10,223 nt of DNA from Beijerinckiaceae bacterium (lineage in GTDB: Bacteria; Pseudomonadota; Alphaproteobacteria; Rhizobiales; Beijerinckiaceae). Made by a program: the position numbers and the translations under genes. Of the stretch, positions 1-7,327 are shown one piece after another. Each line of letters starts with the position of its first letter. The first letter of the stretch is position 1. The notes below the pieces were generated by a model. The model made no database searches, was not told where the DNA came from, and saw only the letters and a program-made list of their open reading frames with translations. The DNA lies in assembly GCA_027346205.1 (NCBI GenBank), contig DAIESR010000368.1:1-10223 (forward strand), written 5' to 3'.

Positions 1-1071
1 GGCACGACGGGCCAGATCCGCGGCGTCGCGGTCGAGGCGTCGCAGACGGTGACTTTTTTCCGGTTGAAGCCGGGACATCTCCTGCTCCCCGGCCGCATCT
101 ATTGCGGCGAGGTCACTTTGGTCGATATCGGGATTGCCGACACGGTGATCGAGACGATCGCACCGAAGACTTTCGTCAATCGGCCAGCGATCTGGGCGGA
201 TGTTTTGCCGCGCCCAGGTCTCGATGCACATAAATATGCGCGCGGCCATGCGCTTGTCCTGTCTGGGCCGCTGGTTACGACTGGGGCTGCGCGGCTTGCC
301 GCCCGTGGCGCACTGCGGATCGGGGCAGGGCTCGTCACGGTTGCCACGCCGCAAGAGGCGCTGAGCGTCCATGCCGCCGCGCTCACGGCGATTATGACGC
401 GCGTTTGTGACGGCCCCGAAGGGCTGGCGGAATTGCTGGCCGACGGACGCAAGAATGCAGTCGTGATGGGGCCGGGCCTGGGTGTCGGTGCGGCGACGCA
501 GGCCTTGGCCGGCCAGGCACTGGCGCCGATCCCGCCGCAGGCGCCGCCTCGGGCGGTGGTGCTCGATGCCGACGCCTTGACGAGCTTTGCCGGCAGTCCG
601 ATGGATCTTGCCGCTGCGGTGAAGCGGTTTGGCGGCAGCGTCGTGCTGACGCCGCATGATGGCGAGTTCGCGCGTCTTTTTGCTGCCAAGGAAGGGGAGC
701 TGAGCGATCACCCGCAGGCCGCGGCCCTGGCTTCTTCGTCGAAGCTGGTGCGTGCTCGTGCCGCGGCTGCGCTTTTGGGCGCAATTGTCATTCTCAAGGG
801 CGCGGACAGTGTCGTCGCGAGTCCGGATGGGCGGGCGACAATCGCTTGCGATGCGCCGCCCTGGCTTTCGACAGCTGGCTCCGGCGACGTGCTGGCAGGA
901 ATGATCGGTGGCCTCTTGGCGCAGTCGATGCCGGCTTTCGAGGCGGCGAATGCGGCTGTCTGGCTGCATGGAGCCGCAGCGCGGGAGTTCGGGCCCGGCC
1001 TCATCGCCGAGGATATACCGGAATCCCTGCCGGCGGTTCTGCGCCGCTTCATCGAAAACAGAACGATCTGA
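1..1071 (+). CDS. nnrD: Bifunctional NAD(P)H-hydrate epimerase/dehydratase, C-terminal part (5' end outside window)
   Basis: This enzyme repairs hydrated NADH and NADPH in the cytosol: an N-terminal epimerase domain interconverts the R and S hydrates, and a C-terminal ribokinase-like dehydratase restores the cofactor using ADP or ATP. The frame is open from base 1 with no stop, and the first residues (GQIRGVAVEASQTVTFFRLK, then PGHLLLPGR) match the end of the epimerase domain, so the GTG at 49 is internal and not the start. After a short linker the dehydratase domain begins near HKYARGHALVLSGP. It carries GAARLAARGALRIGAGLVT, GPGLG, a TPHDGEFARLF segment and the catalytic motif AGSGDVLAGMIGG (GSGD at 877-888). 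The C-terminus is complete, ending in a TGA at 1069. The gene may be named nnr, nnrD or yjeF. No terminator is visible downstream, and the next gene starts 150 bp later. The family is secure; that the missing N-terminal domain is intact is inferred. Confidence 0.93.
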   Translation, partial: GTTGQIRGVAVEASQTVTFFRLKPGHLLLPGRIYCGEVTLVDIGIADTVIETIAPKTFVNRPAIWADVLPRPGLDAHKYARGHALVLSGPLVTTGAARLAARGALRIGAGLVTVATPQEALSVHAAALTAIMTRVCDGPEGLAELLADGRKNAVVMGPGLGVGAATQALAGQALAPIPPQAPPRAVVLDADALTSFAGSPMDLAAAVKRFGGSVVLTPHDGEFARLFAAKEGELSDHPQAAALASSSKLVRARAAAALLGAIVILKGADSVVASPDGRATIACDAPPWLSTAGSGDVLAGMIGGLLAQSMPAFEAANAAVWLHGAAAREFGPGLIAEDIPESLPAVLRRFIENRTI

Positions 1072-1221
1072 AACAGAGGTCGTCGCTGCATTCACAAGAT
1101 TTTGCGGGCACTTCGGTCTATCTCCGTTCTCGCCCGATGCGTAGTTTCAGCGTCGACAACAAGAATCTGCGCGTTCGGTCATTGGACCGGGCATAATCCC
1201 TGCGACAATTCCGGACCAAAC

Positions 1222-2334
1222 ATGCGGGCACCCAATGAGATCGATTTTTGGCGCGGCTTTGCCCTCGTCACGATCTTCGTCAATCATATCCCCGGCATTT
1301 TCTTAGAGCACTTCACCTATCGCAATCTGTCGCTCTCCGATTCGGCTGAACTCTTTGTTTTTCTCGCCGGCTGGTCGCTGCGCATGCAGGTAGACAGGGC
1401 GGTGACGCTGCCGATGTGGGTCTTCATGCTGCGTCTCGCCGGCCGCGCCATGCAAGTCTATTTCGCCCAGCTCGTCATTACCGAAATAGCGGTGGCTTTT
1501 CTCGCAGCCGCTTCGATCTATTTCGGCGCCAGCTTCCTGCTCGATTGGCACAATGCTTCGGCGATATTCCGCAATCCGGTCGAGGCGCATATTGGCCTCG
1601 TGCTGCTGACGCATCAGCTCGGCTATTTCAATATATTGCCGCTCTATGTCGTCTTGGTTGCCAGCGCACCCTTCATCGCGCTCTGCGCACGCTATGCCGC
1701 GCCGGCTTTGCTGCCGCTCTCCGCGGCGCTTTATGTCGTGACCCTCAGTACGGGCATCAACCTGCCGTCTTGGCCACAGGGAGGAACCTGGTTCCTCGAT
1801 CCCATGGCCTGGCAGTTCATTTATATTCTCGGCTTTCTCATCGGCGGCAAAGACGGTATCGGGGGTCTGGCGCGCCGGCATCGCCGAATTCTGGGGCTGG
1901 TGGCGCTGCCGATTATCGGACTCGGTGTCGTCGTCGGGCTCACCCATTTCGCTCCGCGGCCGGCGGATGTGCCCAGTCCGAAGCTCTTTTTCGTTTTCGA
2001 CAAGACTTTTTTATCGCCGGCACGATTTATCCACCTGCTCGCGCTCGTCGCCGTCTTTGCCGGAAACTTTCATTTCGTGATGCGTTGGTTCGCGGTGGGC
2101 GCGCGTTTCTTTTCCCTGCTCGGGCGCAATTCACTTTATGTCTTCTGCGTTGCCTCTTTATTGAGCCTTGCCGGACAGATCTTTCGTTTTGCCTATGGCG
2201 GAGCCTTGATAACCGATGCAATCATAGCCAGCGTAGGATTAGTCATCATGGGGATCGTCGCATGGCTGTCGGAACGGCGAGACGTCGGGCGCAAAGCCGC
2301 TGCTGGCCCTGTGCGGGCCTCGCCCACATCATGA
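1222..2334 (+). CDS. opgC: OpgC-family integral membrane acyltransferase
   Basis: This is a polytopic inner-membrane protein of 370 residues of the OpgC family, related to the acyltransferase-3 superfamily. Known members put succinyl groups on periplasmic glucans. The N-terminal signature EIDFWRGFALVTIFVNHIPG is at residues 6-25 and ELFVFLAGWSL at 43-53. GTWFLDPMAWQFIYILGFLIG (178-198) and LLGRNSLYVFCVASLLSLAG (about 309-328) are the typical later OpgC blocks. About eight to ten hydrophobic segments are seen. I chose the ATG at 1222 because the family motif begins five residues later. An in-frame TTG at 1102 would add 40 residues with no family character. The ribosome site before 1222 is weak. 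A CATAAT at 1192-1197 could be a -10 box but lacks a good -35. The stop overlaps the next start as ATGA, so the two genes are translationally coupled. No glucan synthase genes (opgG/opgH) are in view, so the substrate may not be a glucan. The family call is firm, the substrate is not. Confidence 0.85.
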   Translation: MRAPNEIDFWRGFALVTIFVNHIPGIFLEHFTYRNLSLSDSAELFVFLAGWSLRMQVDRAVTLPMWVFMLRLAGRAMQVYFAQLVITEIAVAFLAAASIYFGASFLLDWHNASAIFRNPVEAHIGLVLLTHQLGYFNILPLYVVLVASAPFIALCARYAAPALLPLSAALYVVTLSTGINLPSWPQGGTWFLDPMAWQFIYILGFLIGGKDGIGGLARRHRRILGLVALPIIGLGVVVGLTHFAPRPADVPSPKLFFVFDKTFLSPARFIHLLALVAVFAGNFHFVMRWFAVGARFFSLLGRNSLYVFCVASLLSLAGQIFRFAYGGALITDAIIASVGLVIMGIVAWLSERRDVGRKAAAGPVRASPTS

Positions 2335-3119
2335 CGGTGGTTATGATTTTATGCGGTTCGGCCGGGCTTTCGGCCGCCGTGACGAATGCGCCGGCTCCAG
2401 CGCCATTGCCTACGCCGCTCGTGCCGCCATTGTCGCCGCCCTGCGCCGTGCCGGAGGCCGACATAGCGATCCCAGCACCGCTGCCCAACGTCATGGCGCT
2501 GCTGCAAAAACATGCAACAATTCATATTTTAGCGATTGGCTCGTCCTCGACTTTTGGGGTGGGCGCCTCTTCCTTACTCAGCAACTACCCGACGCGGCTC
2601 GGCGTCATCTTGGACAAGACGCTGAAAGGCGCGGACATAGAGATCGCCAATCGCGGCATCGCCGGCGAGCTGGCGGATACGACCGCCGATCGAATCATGA
2701 GCGAGGTCGCCCTTTCCAAGCCCGATCTGGTGTTGTGGCAATTGGGGACGAATGATGCCTTGTCGCGCGTGCCGCCGGAGGATTTCGAAACGACCGTGCG
2801 TGAAACAGTGCGCTGGCTAAAGTCGCAGGATATCGATGTCGCGCTTGTCGGCATGCAATATGTGCCGAGATTTTCTCTGGACCCTGCCTATTCCGCTATT
2901 CGCAGGACCCTGCGAAAGATCGCCAAGGACGAGAATGTCCTCTATGTGCGGCGTTATGACGCAATGCGCTTCATGGAGAGCGTGCGCAGCAATGAGAAGA
3001 TCATGGCGAACGATCAGTTCCACCTGAACGATCTCGGTTATCGCTGTATGGCGGAGCATATCGCCCATGCCGTGATCATCAGCCTTTTCGCCAAGCCGGC
3101 GCGGCCGGCGAATAATTGA
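2331..3119 (+). CDS. Exported SGNH/GDSL-family hydrolase
   Basis: This 262-residue protein belongs to the SGNH hydrolase family, which includes esterases, deacetylases and acyl-transfer domains. All four blocks are visible. Block I is GSSSTFG at residues 70-76, with probable nucleophile Ser72 and a Ser in place of the usual Asp of GDS. Block II is NRGIAGE (Gly109). Block III is GTND (Asn141). Block V is DQFHLND, with Asp228 and His231 completing the triad. The N-terminus (MTVVMILCGSAGLSAA) looks like a short signal peptide and is followed by a proline/alanine-rich linker to about residue 52, so the enzyme likely works in the periplasm. The ATG at 2331 overlaps the opgC-like stop. GTG at 2337 and ATG at 2343 are alternative starts that would shorten the signal. 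The frame is open well upstream, but that part lies inside the preceding gene. Coupling to an acyltransferase suggests it edits or transfers the same acyl group; that is inference. Confidence 0.85.
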   Translation: MTVVMILCGSAGLSAAVTNAPAPAPLPTPLVPPLSPPCAVPEADIAIPAPLPNVMALLQKHATIHILAIGSSSTFGVGASSLLSNYPTRLGVILDKTLKGADIEIANRGIAGELADTTADRIMSEVALSKPDLVLWQLGTNDALSRVPPEDFETTVRETVRWLKSQDIDVALVGMQYVPRFSLDPAYSAIRRTLRKIAKDENVLYVRRYDAMRFMESVRSNEKIMANDQFHLNDLGYRCMAEHIAHAVIISLFAKPARPANN

Positions 3120-3160
3120 GATGCCGATCAGGTTTGGCCCGTCCAGGCGATAAAAATATG

Positions 3161-3177
3161 ATATATTTCAAATATAT
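3161..3177. repeat. AT-rich short inverted repeat
   Basis: ATATATTT and AAATATAT are perfect 8-bp inverted copies around a single C, in an otherwise GC-rich genome. It sits immediately left of, and touches, the larger palindrome at 3177-3224, in the gap between convergent genes. It may be part of the same inserted element or a cruciform/terminator aid. No function can be assigned. Confidence 0.6.
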
Positions 3178-3224
3178 AGAGCATGTCCCGGAAAAGTTGA
3201 TAGACTTTTTCGGGACATGCTCTA
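3177..3224. repeat. REP-like palindrome between convergent genes
   Basis: Two 21-base arms (3177-3197 and 3204-3224) are reverse complements except for one G-T position (3191 against 3210), with a 6-base loop TGATAG. The arms begin TAGAGCATGTCCCGG and end CGGGACATGCTCTA. From memory, dispersed palindromes with a GAGCATG...CATGCTC core are frequent between genes in Rhizobiales genomes, so this is probably a repeated element and not a site unique to this locus. It lies between the ends of the SGNH gene (plus) and the multicopper-oxidase-like gene (minus), where a hairpin could block read-through both ways or protect 3' ends. No T-run follows either arm, so it is not a classical intrinsic terminator. 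Confidence 0.8.
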
Positions 3225-3238
3225 GGGACTGGCCCGCC

Positions 3239-4639
3239 TCACTTCACCTCGAACCAGCTGACGAGCCGGCTCGGCCGCAGTTCCAGTGTTTGGCATTCGA
3301 TGGCCCATTTGCCCGGATTGTCGGCGACAAAGGCGACACGTTTGGTGCGGCCTTCCGGGACGATCACATGGCTACGCCAATAGGGTTCCCAGCCATCGTC
3401 GCGATCGTGCAATAGGCGCAGAGCGTGCCCATGCACATAGATTTGCAGCAAGATAGCAGTCTTGTTGTTGAAGCCGAGCGTGACCGGCGTGCCGCGCTTG
3501 ACCGAAAACAGCGGTGTGGCCGCGAAGTTTTGGGCGCCGGTGCCATTGAACTTCAAGGGGCCGTGAAGATCGGAAGGCAATGTTGCCGCTGCTTCCTTGG
3601 CGGCCTCCTTTTCTGTCCCAGCAAGCTCGATCGTGAGTTCGGCCTTGTGTGCATCCTGCAGCTTGATTTCCGCCGGCAGAAGCGGATTTTGGTCGATGGA
3701 GCTGAGAGGCGCTAGCTTCGGCCGCGGCGTGCCGTGCGTCGAAAAAACGATGAGGGGCCTGTCGGTCGGCTCGCCCGTGCGCCAGGCGAGAGTCGCTTCG
3801 GTTCCCGCTTTGGCGGGCAGATCGCACATCACATCGAAGCAGGCGCCGGGTCCGATCGGGATCGTCTGACGGAGCGGTGCGAATGCCTCGCAAGGCTGGC
3901 CGTCGATGGCGATGATGAGCGGTCGCAGGCCGGCGAATGTCATGAAAACGAGGTGCGACTGGATCAAGCTGAGCAGGCGCAGGCGCACGCGCCCGGAGGG
4001 TGGCAGGTTCACCGAGAGGGGTACGGATTCCGAATTGACCGTCACGACATAATGACCCGTGGGCGCGGCGGGAGCACGGGTCGGATCGGGGCGGTCGACG
4101 AGGAGCTGCCCGGATTCGTCGAGGTGCCATTCGGCGAGCACGACCGTCATGTCGTGGTCCACCTTCGGTGGATGCGTTTCTTCGACGATCAGCGTGCCAT
4201 AGAGGCCACGGTCGATCTGTTCGATCGCATAAGGCAGTACATCCGAACGATACCAGTAGAACCCGCTATCGGGCGGGGTAAAATGATAATCGAAGAATTG
4301 ACCAGGCAGCACCGGCTTTTGGGTCAGGCCGGCGACGCCGTCCATCGCATTTGGAATGCGTAGGCTCTGGCATGAGAAGGTCACCGGCTGGTCGATGGCG
4401 TTGACGAGGCGGATTTTGACTTCTTCGCCTTTTTTGTAGCGCAGCGGTGGTCCTGGCACTTGCCCGCCAAAGCCGAAACCTGCCGTTGTCGCTGCCGGGG
4501 CCGGCAAGATCGGGTGTCGCGCCTTGCCCACCGCGAGAATCCGCAATCCTTCGGGAGAGTCCTGGGTCGCGGCGCGTAGGTCGGCAGGCAGTAGGCAAGC
4601 CATGGTTGAGCCGAGAAACACGCGGCGGTTGAGGCGCAT
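3239..4639 (-). CDS. Tat-exported multicopper-oxidase-fold protein lacking copper ligands
   Basis: This 466-residue protein has the three-cupredoxin layout of multicopper oxidases and keeps family text such as RIPNAMDGVAGLTQ, GLYGTLIVEE and VAFVADNPGKW. The copper sites are gone. The HWH motif is S89-C90-Q91, the HxH motif is R131-S132-D133, and the HxxHxH motif keeps only His403 (Leu398 and Tyr401 replace the others). The HCHxxxH motif is E448-C449-Q450 with Leu454, so only the type-1 cysteine remains. An oxidase role is therefore unlikely; a structural or binding role is inferred, as for E. coli FtsP/SufI, another Tat-exported member without copper. The ATG at 4639 is chosen because MRLNRRVFLGS gives a twin-arginine signal at once and CGGAG lies 10 bases upstream. 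A start at 4696 would put 19 extra residues before the signal. It stands alone on the minus strand, convergent with the SGNH gene and divergent from tRNA-Leu. A CATATATGG stretch at 4677-4685 (complement) might contribute a promoter. Confidence 0.85.
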   Translation of the reverse strand: MRLNRRVFLGSTMACLLPADLRAATQDSPEGLRILAVGKARHPILPAPAATTAGFGFGGQVPGPPLRYKKGEEVKIRLVNAIDQPVTFSCQSLRIPNAMDGVAGLTQKPVLPGQFFDYHFTPPDSGFYWYRSDVLPYAIEQIDRGLYGTLIVEETHPPKVDHDMTVVLAEWHLDESGQLLVDRPDPTRAPAAPTGHYVVTVNSESVPLSVNLPPSGRVRLRLLSLIQSHLVFMTFAGLRPLIIAIDGQPCEAFAPLRQTIPIGPGACFDVMCDLPAKAGTEATLAWRTGEPTDRPLIVFSTHGTPRPKLAPLSSIDQNPLLPAEIKLQDAHKAELTIELAGTEKEAAKEAAATLPSDLHGPLKFNGTGAQNFAATPLFSVKRGTPVTLGFNNKTAILLQIYVHGHALRLLHDRDDGWEPYWRSHVIVPEGRTKRVAFVADNPGKWAIECQTLELRPSRLVSWFEVK

Positions 4640-4761
4640 GGGCCAGGAACTCCGGTCGGAACGTGGCGAGCCGCTATCCATATATGCCCTCGGCAAAAAG
4701 CGGTATGTTCATTTTGCTCGTCGCTGTTGCGGCAGCGCTTCTGGCTCCGCCGTTCACTTTT

Positions 4762-4791
4762 TTGCTGCATCCTTCCGGCAGCATTGCTATA
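4762..4791 (+). promoter_or_regulatory. Possible promoter for tRNA-Leu
   Basis: TTGCTG (4762-4767) and GCTATA (4786-4791) are separated by 18 bases, with the likely transcript start about 35 bases before the tRNA. The -35 is fair and the -10 weak, but position and local A/T content fit a tRNA promoter. The surrounding gap (4640-4832) shows nothing else clear. Confidence 0.35.
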
Positions 4792-4832
4792 GAGCCGGCC
4801 CGAAGCGGCGACCATAAGCCTTTGCCGCGCTC

Positions 4833-4917
4833 GCGGGCGTGGCGGAACTGGTAGACGCGCCGGATTTAGGTTCCGGTGATGAAAATCGTGGGGGTTCGAG
4901 TCCCTCCGCCCGCACCA
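4833..4917 (+). tRNA. tRNA-Leu (anticodon UAG)
   Basis: The 85-base cloverleaf has a 7-bp acceptor stem (4833-4839 with 4907-4913, GCGGGCG/CGCCCGC), discriminator A4914 and an encoded CCA at 4915-4917. The 5-bp anticodon stem CCGGA/TCCGG encloses loop TTTAGGT, giving anticodon UAG at 4867-4869, which reads CUA and CUG-type leucine codons. The long variable arm (GAT-GAAA-ATC) is typical of class II leucine tRNAs. The T-arm is GGGGG/CCCTC around TTCGAGT. The gene lies just upstream of tig, an order I recall from other Rhizobiales. Confidence 0.97.
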
Positions 4918-4992
4918 AAGCGGATACAGAGCCGCATATCGCGACAGATTGAGACAGGACGTGGTGCGCTTGCACAATCGGCGGCGCATATC

Positions 4993-5020
4993 TTGTTGAG
5001 CCGGGCGGCACGGCGTAAAT
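4993..5020 (+). promoter_or_regulatory. Weak promoter candidate for tig
   Basis: TTGTTG (4993-4998) and GTAAAT (5015-5020) are 16 bases apart in the 143-base gap between the tRNA and tig. It is the best pairing I see there, but both boxes are imperfect. tig could instead be transcribed from further upstream, with or behind the tRNA. Confidence 0.25.
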
Positions 5021-5060
5021 CAAGGCCAGATATCAAAAAGGGAATTGAAAGGCGAAACGG

Positions 5061-6470
5061 ATGCAAGTGACCGAGACCCTCTCCGAGGGGCTGAAGCGCG
5101 AATATAAAGTGGTGCTTGCGGCCGAAGATCTCGCGACCAAGGTCGATGCCCAGCTCGACGAGCTGCGGGCCAAGGCGCAAATCAAAGGCTTCCGGCCGGG
5201 CAAGGTGCCGGTTGCGCATTTGAAGCGGCTCTATGGCCGCTCGATCATGGCCGACGTGATGCAGGACGCTGTGAACGAGGCCAATCGCAAGATCATCGAG
5301 GATAATGATTTGCGCCTCGCCACCCCGCCGAAGATCGAGCTGATGCCGACAAACGACGCGGAGCTGGCGCAGGCTTTCGAGGCGAAGACCGATCTTGCCT
5401 ATTTGGTCGCGGTCGAGATCCTGCCGAAATTCGAAATCAGCGGCCTCGAGAATGTCAGCATCGAGCGTTTGGTCGGCGAGATTCCGGACGCCGACGTCGA
5501 CAATGCTCTGGGGCGGATCGCCGAGCAGAACCGGCTTTATACGCCGAAAGAGGGAGAGGACGTGGTCGCCACCAAGGGCGACAAGGTCACGCTCGACTTC
5601 GTCGGCAAGATCGGCGACGAGGTCTTCGAGGGCGGTACGGCTGAGGGTGTCGATCTCGTTCTCGGCTCGGGAACATTCATTCCGGGCTTCGAGGATCAGG
5701 TTGAGGGCATGAAGCTCGGTGAGCAGAAGACGATCTCGGTCAGCTTCCCCGAGGATTATGCGGCCGCCAATCTGGCCGGCAAGCCGGCAACTTTCGATGT
5801 GACCTTGAAATCTTCCGCCGCGCCGGCCGAACTCGCTATCGACGATGCTTTCGCCGCGAGCCTAGGTTTTGCCGATCTGGCCAAAATGCGTGAGGCCGTG
5901 CTCGCCTCTCTCGAAGGCGAGCAGGCGGCTATCTCCCGCCGCAAGTGGAAGCGTGAGCTCCTCGACGCGCTGGACAAGAACTTCAGCTTCGAATTGCCGG
6001 AGGCGCTGGTTACGCGTGAGTTCGAGTCGATCTGGCGTGATGCGACCGCCGAGCGTAGCAAGGAAGGCAAGAGCTTTGCCGATGAGGGAATGGACGAGGA
6101 GACCGAACGGGCGGATTTCAAGCGGATTGCCGAACGGCGGGTGCGTCTCGGTCTCGTCCTGGCTGAAATCGGCCAAAAGGCCGGCGTGACGGTCGCCGAG
6201 GAGGAGTTGGCGCAGGCCCTTTACGAAAGGGCACGCAATTTTCCGGGAATGGAACGGCAGCTCGTGGAATTCTATCGGAAAAATCCCGCCCATCTCGACG
6301 AGATCCGGGCCCCGATTTTTGAGAATAAGGTGGTCGACCATCTGCTGAGCGTGGTCACGCTCGTGGACAAGAAAGTCTCTCCCACGGAGCTCATCGAGCA
6401 GGTGAAGGCTTTCGAGTCGAAGGCCGAATCGACGGCAGCGGTACCGGGGAGCCCGGAGGCCAGGGCCTGA
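5061..6470 (+). CDS. tig: Trigger factor, ribosome-associated chaperone and prolyl isomerase
   Basis: Trigger factor binds ribosomal protein uL23 at the exit tunnel and shelters nascent chains in the cytosol. The 469-residue product has an N-terminal ribosome-binding domain with the docking loop GFRPGKVP at residues 43-50. An FKBP-type PPIase domain follows at about 170-250 (KGDKVTLDFVGKIGDEVFEGG, then GSGTFIPGFEDQVEGMKLGE). The C-terminal substrate-cradling domain runs from about 255 to 440. A low-complexity Ala/Glu/Ser tail makes it somewhat longer than the E. coli protein (432 residues), as is common in alphaproteobacteria. The ATG at 5061 follows GAAAGG with 8 bases of spacing. It is separated from clpP by 130 bases, so the genes probably cooperate in protein quality control without being one tight operon. 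Confidence 0.97.
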   Translation: MQVTETLSEGLKREYKVVLAAEDLATKVDAQLDELRAKAQIKGFRPGKVPVAHLKRLYGRSIMADVMQDAVNEANRKIIEDNDLRLATPPKIELMPTNDAELAQAFEAKTDLAYLVAVEILPKFEISGLENVSIERLVGEIPDADVDNALGRIAEQNRLYTPKEGEDVVATKGDKVTLDFVGKIGDEVFEGGTAEGVDLVLGSGTFIPGFEDQVEGMKLGEQKTISVSFPEDYAAANLAGKPATFDVTLKSSAAPAELAIDDAFAASLGFADLAKMREAVLASLEGEQAAISRRKWKRELLDALDKNFSFELPEALVTREFESIWRDATAERSKEGKSFADEGMDEETERADFKRIAERRVRLGLVLAEIGQKAGVTVAEEELAQALYERARNFPGMERQLVEFYRKNPAHLDEIRAPIFENKVVDHLLSVVTLVDKKVSPTELIEQVKAFESKAESTAAVPGSPEARA

Positions 6471-6491
6471 GCCGGGCCGCTTACGCCGGGG

Positions 6492-6516
6492 CGGGGCGAT
6501 CATGGCGGTGGCCCCG
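6492..6516 (+). terminator. Possible terminator after tig
   Basis: CGGGGC (6492-6497) and GCCCCG (6511-6516) can pair around a 13-base loop, followed by TCTTT. The stem is only 6 bp and the T-run short, so this is a weak candidate 22 bases past the tig stop. Confidence 0.35.
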
Positions 6517-6519
6517 TCT

Positions 6520-6547
6520 TTGCGAAAGCGCGGGAAGTGATTATGTT
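6520..6547 (+). promoter_or_regulatory. Possible clpP promoter
   Basis: TTGCGA (6520-6525) and TATGTT (6542-6547) are 16 bases apart, giving a leader of roughly 45 to 50 bases before clpP. The match is moderate. No clear sigma-32-like CTTGAA/CCCCAT pair is seen in this gap, although clpP is a heat-shock gene in many bacteria. Confidence 0.33.
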
Positions 6548-6600
6548 GTGTGAAACGCGGCGCTGCCGCCCTCCGATCCCTTCGAACCGAGTAGACCAGC

Positions 6601-7251
6601 ATGCTGCGCGACCGCGACCCCATCGAAATCTACGACAATTATCTGATCCCCCAGGTCATCGAGAATACGAGCCGGGGCGAGCGAGGCTTCGACATCTATT
6701 CGCGGCTTTTGCGCGAGCGGATCATCTTTCTGACCGGACCGGTCGAGGACCATATGGCGTCGGTCATCGTCGCCCAGCTTCTGTTCCTCGAAGCGGAAAA
6801 TCCGAAAAAAGAAATCTCGATGTATATTAATTCGCCGGGTGGCGTCGTCACGGCGGGCCTGTCGATCTATGACACGATGCAATTCATCCGGCCGAAAGTG
6901 TCGACGCTCTGCATCGGCCAGGCCGCTTCCATGGGCTCGCTGTTGTTGTGTGCTGGCGAGGCCGGGATGCGCTATGCGCTGCCGAATGCGCGGATTATGG
7001 TCCATCAGCCGTCAGGCGGCTTCTCGGGCCAGGCTTCCGACATTCTGCGGCATGCCGAGGATATTATGGCGATGAAGCGTCGCCTGAATGAGATCTACGT
7101 CCGTCACACCGGCAAGGATTATGACACGATCGAAGCGACCCTCGACCGCGACCATTTCATGACGGCTGAAGATTCTCGCGTCTTCGGTATCGTCGATCAG
7201 GTGATCGATAAGCGTCCGGATGAGACGGAACCGGCGAAATCCGCAGCTTGA
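6601..7251 (+). CDS. clpP: ATP-dependent Clp protease proteolytic subunit
   Basis: ClpP forms the barrel-shaped serine peptidase that degrades proteins unfolded and threaded in by ClpX or ClpA. The 216-residue product carries the full triad: Ser110 in GQAASMGS, His135 in MVHQPSGG and Asp184 in [29 protein letters not shown] (about 25-46) and SMYINSPGG (73-81) are typical ClpP. Members of this family usually lose a short N-terminal propeptide by self-cleavage. The start is fixed by an in-frame TAG at 6592-6594, leaving ATG 6601 as the first possible codon. No good Shine-Dalgarno sequence precedes it, which is unusual for an abundant protein. clpX follows only after 942 bases, so co-transcription of the two is doubtful here. 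Confidence 0.98.
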   Translation: MLRDRDPIEIYDNYLIPQVIENTSRGERGFDIYSRLLRERIIFLTGPVEDHMASVIVAQLLFLEAENPKKEISMYINSPGGVVTAGLSIYDTMQFIRPKVSTLCIGQAASMGSLLLCAGEAGMRYALPNARIMVHQPSGGFSGQASDILRHAEDIMAMKRRLNEIYVRHTGKDYDTIEATLDRDHFMTAEDSRVFGIVDQVIDKRPDETEPAKSAA

Positions 7252-7286
7252 TCGAGACACGTCGAACGGGATGGCGGGTAAAGGAC

Positions 7287-7310
7287 CGGGGCACATTGTT
7301 CTGTGCCCCG
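7287..7310 (+). terminator. Hairpin 1 downstream of clpP
   Basis: CGGGGCACA (7287-7295) and TGTGCCCCG (7302-7310) form a perfect 9-bp stem with a 6-base loop, 35 bases past the clpP stop. There is no T-run. Many alphaproteobacterial terminators and 3'-end-protecting hairpins lack one, so a transcript-end role is plausible. Confidence 0.55.
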
Positions 7311-7327
7311 TCAGTGAGAATGGTGAG

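Noticed and set aside
1102..1221. TTG start 40 codons upstream for the opgC-like gene
   Set aside because: The extension has no OpgC character, and the ATG at 1222 directly precedes the N-terminal family signature.
1416..2330. Upstream in-frame extension of the SGNH gene
   Set aside because: This part overlaps the opgC-like coding sequence in a different frame and reads as low-quality protein. The ATG at 2331 gives a signal peptide and the ATGA overlap.
4524..4854. Small plus-strand frames running into tRNA-Leu
   Set aside because: They overlap the signal-peptide end of the minus-strand gene and the tRNA, and have no coding features.
4969..4993. Sigma-32-type promoter before tig (CTTGCA with GCATATCT)
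   Set aside because: The spacer is only about 9 bases and the -10 match is poor, against 13-15 bases expected.
5862..6623. Minus-strand open frame opposite tig (253 codons)
   Set aside because: It covers the conserved 3' part of tig on the opposite strand, and its translation is Arg/His/Pro-rich with no recognisable domain.
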